Shown: positions 8,019 to 12,966 of the stretch, piece after piece | Layout of the letters: each line of letters opens with the position of its first letter | Numbering within the stretch: position 1 is the stretch's first letter | Assembly (NCBI GenBank): GCA_900552655.1 | Contig: USAE01000042.1 | Span: 1 to 12,966 of the forward strand | DNA from: an uncultured Clostridium sp. | GTDB lineage: Bacteria > Bacillota > Clostridia > TANB77 > CAG-508 | Direction of reading: 5' to 3' | DNA: 12,966 nucleotides | The notes under the pieces: generated by a model | Told to the model about the DNA's origin: nothing | What the model saw: the letters and a program-made list of their open reading frames with translations, nothing else | Databases searched by the model: none | Translations under genes and position numbers: made by a program

Positions 8019-8465
8019 TTATTCTGGAATTATATCTATTTTTATTTCGCCTGTAACTCCTTCGTATAATTTTACACTAACTTTTGTAACCCCTAAAGTT
8101 TTAATACTTTCTTTTAGTTCTATTCTTTTTTTATCTATATTTATTTTATATTCTTTATTTAGTACATCTGCAATATCTTTAGCAGTTACACCACCAAATA
8201 CTTTTCCTTTTTCTCCTGTTTTAATTTTTAATTTTGGGCATATTGTTTTTAGCTTTTCTGCTATTTGCTTTGCTTCGTCCTTTTCTACTGCCTTTTTATG
8301 ACTTGCAGAATCTTGTTTTCCTTTTAATTTTGCCATATTCTCTGCATTCGCTTCCACTGCTAATTTTTTAGGAAATAGAAAATTTCTTGCATAACCATCG
8401 CTTGCATTTATTACCTCATCCTTTTTTCCTACACCCTTAATATTGTCTAATAAAATTACTTTCAT
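8019..8465 (-). CDS. rplI: 50S ribosomal protein bL9
   Basis: Large-subunit ribosomal protein that binds 23S rRNA near the L1 stalk and helps maintain the reading frame. The 148 residues match the usual length. The start MKVILLDNIKGVGKKDEVIN, the NASDGYARNFLFPKKLA motif (20-36), the long central helix (about 41-75) and the C-terminal domain with GKVFGGVTAKDIAD (86-99) are all present. The ATG at 8465 has GGAGG eight bases upstream. It leads the rplI-dnaB-tilS-ftsH block from a clear promoter at 8578-8606. The usual upstream partner gdpP/yybT is not here; the gene before it is a surface adhesin with its own terminator. Confidence 0.98.
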   Translation of the reverse strand: MKVILLDNIKGVGKKDEVINASDGYARNFLFPKKLAVEANAENMAKLKGKQDSASHKKAVEKDEAKQIAEKLKTICPKLKIKTGEKGKVFGGVTAKDIADVLNKEYKINIDKKRIELKESIKTLGVTKVSVKLYEGVTGEIKIDIIPE

Positions 8466-8577
8466 TTTCTATTCCTCCTTCATATAATTTTTAATTAGTT
8501 TTAGATAATATTTTTATAATCTATTTTCATAGATTGCTTAACATTACCATATAATTTTGCTCTTTTAAGCTTTATAC

Positions 8578-8606
8578 ATTTTACACTATTTGCCAATCTT
8601 TTTCAA
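8578..8606 (-). promoter_or_regulatory. Likely vegetative promoter of rplI-dnaB
   Basis: On the minus strand TTGAAA (8601-8606), a 17-base spacer, then TAAAAT (8578-8583), with TG directly before the -10. It lies about 110 bases upstream of the rplI ATG, after the adhesin terminator, as expected for the start of a new transcription unit. Confidence 0.7.
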
Positions 8607-8626
8607 GAGGCATTCTATTTGGATAT

Positions 8627-8664
8627 AGTACAGAAATTTCTCCTACAAGAATGTGTTTCATACT
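8627..8664 (-). repeat. Intergenic hairpin repeat, copy 2
   Basis: AGTA (8627-8630) pairs with TACT (8661-8664), GAAA (8633-8636) with TTTC (8656-8659), and TTCT (8638-8641) with AGAA (8648-8651). On the minus strand it reads TTCT-TGT-AGG-AGAA at the tip. Its left arm on the plus strand matches copy 1 (3435-3470) over AGTACAGAAA-T-TTCTCCTA with one difference. It lies between the adhesin terminator and the rplI promoter. Confidence 0.55.
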
Positions 8665-8668
8665 ACAT

Positions 8669-8705
8669 AAAAAAGCCCTCCATGTTATATAACACTTTGG
8701 GCTTT
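8669..8705 (-). terminator. Rho-independent terminator after the thioester/Cna-B adhesin
   Basis: On the minus strand AAAGCCC pairs with GGGCTTT around an inner self-complementary TGTTATATAACA, and the stem runs into six T. It starts 16 bases after the adhesin stop and separates the adhesin from the rplI unit. Confidence 0.88.
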
Positions 8706-8720
8706 ATAATTAATTATTTT

Positions 8721-10850
8721 TTATATTGCATATTTCTTTATAATAAATGTTCCTACTGTTAATATTACTATTGCAAGTGTTGCAACACCAATGTATATTA
8801 CTGTATCTCCTAATGCCACTGTTATAATAACAGGTGCATCGTCTATATCGTCTTCACCATTTTTAAAATTGTCCGGTGTAGAATCTATATCTGGTAAATC
8901 GAATTCATTATCATCTTGGCTTATTTCTGCTATATTTGTTTTTAGTCCCATATTATCTTCACCATTTATCCATGTTAATAATATAGAAACTGTAGCACTT
9001 TCTCCTGGCTCTAATAATGTATTTTCTAACTTCTTAGTTGCAACTCTTTCTTTTCCGTCTAATGGTTCTCTTTCATACCAATCTGGATTATCCTCTTTTA
9101 CAAATTTTAATCCTTCTGGTATATAATCTGTTATTTCTTTTACATAACCTGCAACTTCACCTTCGTTTGTTACTTTTATTTGAAATTCGAATTTTACTGT
9201 TACTTTATTTATATCTTGTCTGCCTAAATCTACTTTTGCTGGTGGCTCTGGGTTTTCATCTCCTGTATGACCTGTTTCTATTATATTTTGTGATCCATCT
9301 TCGTTTGTTACTATTGCTTTACTTACCCATTTTTTTAGGCTTAAGTCAAATATTTTTGGTTTATTTGCAACAGTTATTGTAACAACACCATCTTTTATTT
9401 GAACTGCATCTTTTCCATAACCTTCTAATGTTGCATCTGTTGCTGTATAACTACCATTAGCTACATCTTTTGTTACTTTTAATGTTAATGGTTCTTTTAG
9501 TAACATTTTATATGGCTCTGGTGCTTTTGTTTCTTTTATTGTTATTGTATCAACACCTGGTTCTGTAATTTTAATGTCTGCTATGTTTATTTCTCCATTT
9601 TCGTCTGTTACATATTTTTGAGTTCCTGTAGGTGTTGTAATTTCGAACTCTGCACCTTGTAATTTTTTATTTATGTCTTCTGAATCTACTTTTACTAGTT
9701 TAAAGCTATATTTTCCTTCTACTGAAAATAGAACTTCATTACTTCCAGAAAATTCTTGTGGTACTCTTTCTATTACTACAATTGGTTGTACTGTATTGTT
9801 AGAAGAACTTGTCCAGTATGTTGCTGTAGTTTCTGTGTAAGTACCATTCATATTAAATTTAATTCCATCTATTTTATTCGTTACTATAGTTTCTACTGGA
9901 ATTTTTAAATAAAATTCTTTACCTATTATGTCATCTATACTTATTTCTTGTTTATCTGCATTTAAGAATTTTACATTATCTGTTATGTTTGTTCCTTTTC
10001 TGTCTGTTACATTTATGTTTAAAGTATATGGAGTATCGTTATTCTTTTTAATTTCATATGGTCCTATAATGTAGTTATCATTTTCTGTAGAAACTGCTGG
10101 AGTTCCTTTTTCTAATGTTAATGGAGCCTCATTTTTGTTTGCTTCTTCTGTTGCATTTTTTGCATTTGCTACTAAGTATTTAAATAGTTTTTCCATTTGA
10201 TCGAATCTAGGTTGGTTTTTATCTTCTATTGCCTTATATTCTTCTTTATTTTCTCCTGTCTTCTTAGATTCTAATACTGTTTGTAATGATGGCTCTCCTG
10301 CAAAATCTGTATGATATACAGGGTTGTCTTTGTTTGTGAAATACCATATAGCTAATTGTTGGATAACGTCTATATCATCATCTGTTAATTCTACTTTATC
10401 TGCTATTCCTGCATTTTTTAATAACACTTCTTTGTCTTGTTTTGCTGTTTCTGCATTTGGTATATATGCATGATTTAATATCCAAATAATTGAGTTATAA
10501 TCTTCTTCTGCTACTGGTAAGTTTGGCATAGATGTTTTATCTTTTAAATTATATGATGTATCATATTCTTGTCTAAATACACCTGGGTTTGATGTGTAAA
10601 ATCCTTGTTCTGCTTTTAAGCAATATATCGTTTTACTATAGTCTATTGTTTGACCATTATATGTAACAAGTTTCCATACATATTTATCGGAGATTTTATA
10701 CCCATATTGCGCACCATCTTCTCTTGCTTTTCTATATTCTTGCAAGCCAAATTCCATTGTTGTAGCCTTAACACTAGTTGCAAAAATGCTTAGTGCCATA
10801 GCACATATTAAGCATACAACTGCTATTATTGTTAGTTTACTTTTTTTCAT
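8721..10850 (-). CDS. Secreted thioester-domain / Cna-B (SpaA-type) surface adhesin
   Basis: A 709-residue surface protein. A signal peptide (about 1-29, ending ATSVKA) leads into a thioester domain: Cys77 in IYCLKAEQ and Gln165 in QQLAIW fit the Cys-Gln thioester pair of Gram-positive covalent adhesins, which react with host or surface amines. After a beta-rich middle (about 240-375) comes a SpaA/Cna-B domain (about 380-497): likely isopeptide Lys387 in LVKVD, catalytic Glu440 in IKETKAP, acceptor Asn496 in VANKP. A second fimbrial/DUF11-like domain starts at FDLSLKKWVSK (about 501-645). The end is an acidic stretch, one membrane helix (about 683-703) and a KKYAI tail; no LPXTG-like motif precedes the helix, so sortase anchoring is doubtful. 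The ATG at 10850 is served by AAAGGA eight bases upstream (a nearer AAGGAG is too close). It has its own strong promoter and terminator. Domain calls rest on visible motifs; the ligand is unknown. Confidence 0.9.
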   Translation of the reverse strand: MKKSKLTIIAVVCLICAMALSIFATSVKATTMEFGLQEYRKAREDGAQYGYKISDKYVWKLVTYNGQTIDYSKTIYCLKAEQGFYTSNPGVFRQEYDTSYNLKDKTSMPNLPVAEEDYNSIIWILNHAYIPNAETAKQDKEVLLKNAGIADKVELTDDDIDVIQQLAIWYFTNKDNPVYHTDFAGEPSLQTVLESKKTGENKEEYKAIEDKNQPRFDQMEKLFKYLVANAKNATEEANKNEAPLTLEKGTPAVSTENDNYIIGPYEIKKNNDTPYTLNINVTDRKGTNITDNVKFLNADKQEISIDDIIGKEFYLKIPVETIVTNKIDGIKFNMNGTYTETTATYWTSSSNNTVQPIVVIERVPQEFSGSNEVLFSVEGKYSFKLVKVDSEDINKKLQGAEFEITTPTGTQKYVTDENGEINIADIKITEPGVDTITIKETKAPEPYKMLLKEPLTLKVTKDVANGSYTATDATLEGYGKDAVQIKDGVVTITVANKPKIFDLSLKKWVSKAIVTNEDGSQNIIETGHTGDENPEPPAKVDLGRQDINKVTVKFEFQIKVTNEGEVAGYVKEITDYIPEGLKFVKEDNPDWYEREPLDGKERVATKKLENTLLEPGESATVSILLTWINGEDNMGLKTNIAEISQDDNEFDLPDIDSTPDNFKNGEDDIDDAPVIITVALGDTVIYIGVATLAIVILTVGTFIIKKYAI

Positions 10851-10888
10851 ACTCCTTATCCTTTCTATCTTTAGTTTCCCTAGTTTTT

Positions 10889-10917
10889 ATTATACTAATT
10901 CTGATTTTTTTAGTCAA
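10889..10917 (-). promoter_or_regulatory. Strong promoter of the thioester/Cna-B adhesin
   Basis: On the minus strand TTGACT (10912-10917), a 17-base spacer, then a perfect TATAAT (10889-10894), about 40 bases upstream of the adhesin ATG. This is the best sigma-A-type promoter in the window and implies vegetative expression. Confidence 0.82.
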
Positions 10918-10930
10918 CATTTTTAGCTTA

Positions 10931-11176
10931 TTATTTTGCTTTTTCTCTTTTTGAATTTAATTCTTTCAATTTGTCTTGCATGTCTTTTTGTTTTTCTAAT
11001 ACTTCTTGTAATTTTAGCCTTTCTTTACTTGCCTTTGTTAAAACTTCTTTTCTAAAGTTTTCGTATTCTATACTTTCATTTACCACTTTTTTGTATTTTC
11101 CTAATTGTACAATTATAGCTATAAATTCAACGGCTACTATACTTACAAGGATTCCTATTATTAATCTTACGTTCAT
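10931..11176 (-). CDS. Small single-pass membrane protein with coiled coil, unknown function
   Basis: The 81 residues form an N-terminal membrane helix (about 4-25, LIIGILVSIVAVEFIAIIVQ) followed by a charged helix (about 28-81) rich in Lys and Glu with heptad-like spacing, a likely coiled coil. The size and layout resemble small bitopic proteins such as cell-division or scaffold proteins, but no family motif is recognisable, so no function is given. The ATG at 11176 has AGAGG six bases upstream, and a good promoter lies at 11206-11234. No terminator separates it from the adhesin downstream, so transcripts may read through into that gene, although the adhesin also has its own promoter. The gene is convincing because of the promoter, ribosome binding site and coherent protein. 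Confidence 0.8.
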   Translation of the reverse strand: MNVRLIIGILVSIVAVEFIAIIVQLGKYKKVVNESIEYENFRKEVLTKASKERLKLQEVLEKQKDMQDKLKELNSKREKAK

Positions 11177-11205
11177 TTAATACCTCTCTTTGTTTATTTG
11201 CTATT

Positions 11206-11234
11206 ATTATAAATATTTTTTGTAAATCTAGCAA
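11206..11234 (-). promoter_or_regulatory. Promoter of the small membrane/coiled-coil protein gene
   Basis: On the minus strand TTGCTA (11229-11234), a 17-base spacer, then TATAAT (11206-11211), 30 bases upstream of the ATG. It lies in the 97-base gap after splB, where no terminator is visible. Confidence 0.68.
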
Positions 11235-11273
11235 CTGTTTTATATATTTTTCCAAGTATCTTGCTTTAATTCC

Positions 11274-12272
11274 TTAAACTATATATTCTATCTTATTTTC
11301 GGAAAAGTACTTATGCAAATTAGTTATAAAAAACTTTTTTCCTTCGGCTCTTACATCATCTTTATACATATATTTGCCTCTTCCTCTAGATTTCATTAAA
11401 TTTTTATTATACAAATTAATGGCATTTGGAAAAGCTTCTTCGTTAATCTTATTATGAACATAGCTATATGTCATAAATATTATTTCAAAAGACACTTTCT
11501 TTTTTACTTTGCTTGATAATTCACTTGATAACATTTGTATAAGATTTAAATATAATTCTTTCCAGTTTTCTACAAAAATTACAGGTGCAATTAATATTCC
11601 TATATTGTAATCTGCTTCCGCTAATTTATTTATAGCTTCTATTCTATTTTCTAGTCTTGATGTACCAAGTTCTACTCTGTTTATAATTTCTTCTGGATTC
11701 ATGCTCATTCTTATTGTTACTTTTCCCTCGTGGTTTAAATTTAAAATATTGTCTACCATATCAAATTTTGTTGGGAATGTTAATGTCCCTTTTTTAGTTT
11801 TTCTAAAGTTTTCTATAGTCCATTCTAAATTATTTGTAATTGTATTTTCTAAAATTAAATCACTATTACTTCCAATTTCAAAATTTAAATTTTTATCTGA
11901 CTCTTCTGCTGTTTTTATTATTTTATCTAGCATTTGCTCTCTATTTACAAATAGTCGTAGATAACTACATTTATTATAATTACATACTAAGTAACAATAT
12001 AAACATGAAGCTATACATCCAGATGAAGTATATGGTACTAGAAAATCTGATGTTTTATGATTTTCTATGAATTTGTGCGTTTTTCTAACTCCTATAATTA
12101 AATTTTTTTTCATATTCGCAAATTCTTTGTTTGGCTTATTTCGCATTTCTTCTATATTATTATGATTTTCAATTTCAAATTTCGGAACATCTTTATATTT
12201 ATTCATTAATTGCTTTCCCAATTCATACTTTATAATATTAGGTTCAAAATAAATAGATTGTGGTTTAAACAT
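11274..12272 (-). CDS. splB: Spore photoproduct lyase-like radical SAM enzyme
   Basis: Radical SAM enzyme of the spore photoproduct lyase family, which reverses the thymine dimer formed by UV in spore DNA. The ATG at 12272 is preferred: GGAGG lies five bases upstream and the product then starts MFKPQSIYFEP, like relatives. An ATG four codons earlier (12284) overlaps that ribosome binding site. The product is 332 residues. The cluster motif is Cys86-x3-Cys90-x2-Cys93 (SGCIASCLYCY), with Tyr92 and Tyr94 in the family positions. Further family landmarks are GVRKTHKF, FVNREQ, TKFDMVDNIL and RGKYMYKDD. In FEIGSNSD (131-138) Ser135 stands where Bacillus SplB has its hydrogen-donor Cys141; Cys97 and Cys102 lie close to the cluster. 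No splA-like gene is visible upstream. A strong terminator upstream isolates it, and a weak sigma-G-like site lies before it. The family is secure; exact activity is less so. Confidence 0.88.
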   Translation of the reverse strand: MFKPQSIYFEPNIIKYELGKQLMNKYKDVPKFEIENHNNIEEMRNKPNKEFANMKKNLIIGVRKTHKFIENHKTSDFLVPYTSSGCIASCLYCYLVCNYNKCSYLRLFVNREQMLDKIIKTAEESDKNLNFEIGSNSDLILENTITNNLEWTIENFRKTKKGTLTFPTKFDMVDNILNLNHEGKVTIRMSMNPEEIINRVELGTSRLENRIEAINKLAEADYNIGILIAPVIFVENWKELYLNLIQMLSSELSSKVKKKVSFEIIFMTYSYVHNKINEEAFPNAINLYNKNLMKSRGRGKYMYKDDVRAEGKKFFITNLHKYFSENKIEYIV

Positions 12273-12300
12273 TATTACCTCCATATTTTATATTTACATA

Positions 12301-12329
12301 TATTATTTTCTTTATTAATTTATTTATTC
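12301..12329 (-). promoter_or_regulatory. Weak sigma-G-like promoter candidate for splB
   Basis: On the minus strand GAATA (12325-12329), a 17-base spacer, then AATAATA (12301-12307). This resembles the forespore sigma-G pattern but lacks the leading C of the -10. Bacillus splAB is known to be sigma-G controlled. In such AT-rich sequence the match may be chance. Confidence 0.25.
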
Positions 12330-12338
12330 TTAAATTTG

Positions 12339-12380
12339 AAAAAGCTAGTATTCTAACTTCACTTCGTTAAAATACTAGCT
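12339..12380 (-). terminator. Rho-independent terminator between the right-edge gene and splB
   Basis: AGCTAGTATT (12343-12352) pairs perfectly with AATACTAGCT (12371-12380), extended by an inner GTTA/TAAC stem around a GAAGTGAA loop on the minus strand. TTTTT follows on the minus strand. It ends the transcript of the partial gene at the right edge. Confidence 0.85.
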
Positions 12381-12417
12381 CCTTTACACACACTTAATTT
12401 AATTTTATTAGTTTTTT

Positions 12418-12468
12418 GGACATTCCTTAAAGTTTATTTTTCTTCTCCTAGAATTTTAAGTACTGTCC
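12418..12468 (-). repeat. Intergenic hairpin repeat, copy 3 (diverged)
   Basis: GGACA (12418-12422) pairs with TGTCC (12464-12468), CTTAAA (12426-12431) with TTTAAG (12455-12460), and at the tip TTCT (12443-12446) with AGAA (12450-12453). On the minus strand it reads TTCT-AGG-AGAA. It shares the GTAC..AAA..TTCT..AGGAGAA layout with copies 1 and 2 on one arm; the other arm differs. It begins two bases after the stop of the right-edge gene. Confidence 0.45.
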
Positions 12469-12469
12469 C

Positions 12470-12966
12470 TTAATCTCTTTTTTTAATTGCAAATAATATT
12501 ATTACTACCCCTATTATGCTTAAAGTAATCCATAAAATTCCCATATTCTTATTTCTACTTTTTCCTTCGCTTGCATAATATTTGTTTAAATTATTTGCTT
12601 CTATCTTGTCGTTTTCACTTACCACCTCCTGCTTTGTCGTATCTAACAACTCTTCTTCCTCATATATTTGGTAATCTTCTTTTTCTGCACTATATATGCT
12701 TATATATCTTGTCTCTTTTAAAGAGTTATTAGTTTCGTTATTTTCGCCTATTTCGCTGTTGTTGCTATTCTTTTTATTTTCGTTTTCAGTTTTATTTATA
12801 TTATCGTTGTACTCTTTTAATTTTTGTTCTTGTAAGGCTACTTCTACCGGCGTTTCTTCTAGTTTTGTTTGTAGTACTTTAACCTTTTCATATTTGCCTT
12901 TTATTTTTTGTAATTCACCAGAATTTGAATTTCCTATTTCTGATAATTTATCTTTCACATAATCGA
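12470..12966 (-). CDS. C-terminal part of a membrane-anchored protein (partial, cut by the right edge)
   Basis: The frame is open through the right edge (…D-Y-V-K-D-K…). A GTG at 12958 could be a start but has no ribosome binding site, so the gene most likely begins outside the window. About 164 codons are visible. The sequence is hydrophilic and rich in Glu, Lys and Asn: a helical stretch, then a low-complexity Asn-rich linker (NKKNSNNSEIGENNETNN), then an acidic segment. A membrane helix (MGILWITLSIIGVVIILFAI) and a KKRD tail close it. This end resembles the anchor of an exported surface protein, but no LPXTG-like motif precedes the helix. No family is recognised. It is followed by hairpin repeat copy 3 and a strong terminator. 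Confidence 0.75.
   Translation of the reverse strand, partial: DYVKDKLSEIGNSNSGELQKIKGKYEKVKVLQTKLEETPVEVALQEQKLKEYNDNINKTENENKKNSNNSEIGENNETNNSLKETRYISIYSAEKEDYQIYEEEELLDTTKQEVVSENDKIEANNLNKYYASEGKSRNKNMGILWITLSIIGVVIILFAIKKRD

Noticed and set aside
12272..12284. Upstream ATG at 12284 as the splB start
   Set aside because: That ATG overlaps the GGAGG ribosome binding site that serves the ATG at 12272, and the four extra residues do not fit the family's MFKP-type N-terminus.

Overview
The window looks like a chromosomal piece of a very AT-rich Firmicute, most likely a spore-forming member of the Clostridia (possibly an uncultured gut lineage). The evidence is the base composition, AGGAGG-type ribosome binding sites, Gram-positive surface protein families, a spore photoproduct lyase-like gene and the core gene order. 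Every convincing gene lies on the minus strand, so transcription runs from high to low coordinates.

Reading in the direction of transcription: (1) 12964-12470, the C-terminal part of a protein with a membrane anchor at its end, cut by the right edge, followed by a hairpin repeat and a strong terminator; (2) 12272-11274, splB-like radical SAM enzyme; (3) 11176-10931, a small membrane/coiled-coil protein with its own promoter; (4) 10850-8721, a secreted thioester-domain and Cna-B type surface adhesin with a near-consensus promoter and its own terminator; (5) 8465-3597, a housekeeping block rplI-dnaB-tilS-ftsH (ribosomal protein bL9, replicative helicase, tRNA-Ile lysidine synthetase, membrane AAA+ protease). 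This block has a promoter before rplI, another before ftsH, and a strong terminator after ftsH; (6) a structured gap of about 430 bases; (7) 3094 to the left edge, at least 1031 codons of a very large membrane-anchored surface protein. That protein has a Cys/His-rich N-terminal region, Ig-like repeats, three MucBP-like repeats and a fimbrial/DUF11-like domain. It continues beyond the window.

The core genes are ordinary. The accessory interest lies in the surface genes around them, the long structured leader of the large surface protein (with a 12-codon upstream ORF whose stop touches the main start codon), and a family of three related intergenic hairpins that present AGG between TTCT and AGAA arms. 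The SplB-like enzyme appears to have Ser where the Bacillus enzyme has its catalytic hydrogen-donor Cys. I saw no tRNA, rRNA, CRISPR array, insertion sequence or origin, and no credible gene on the plus strand.
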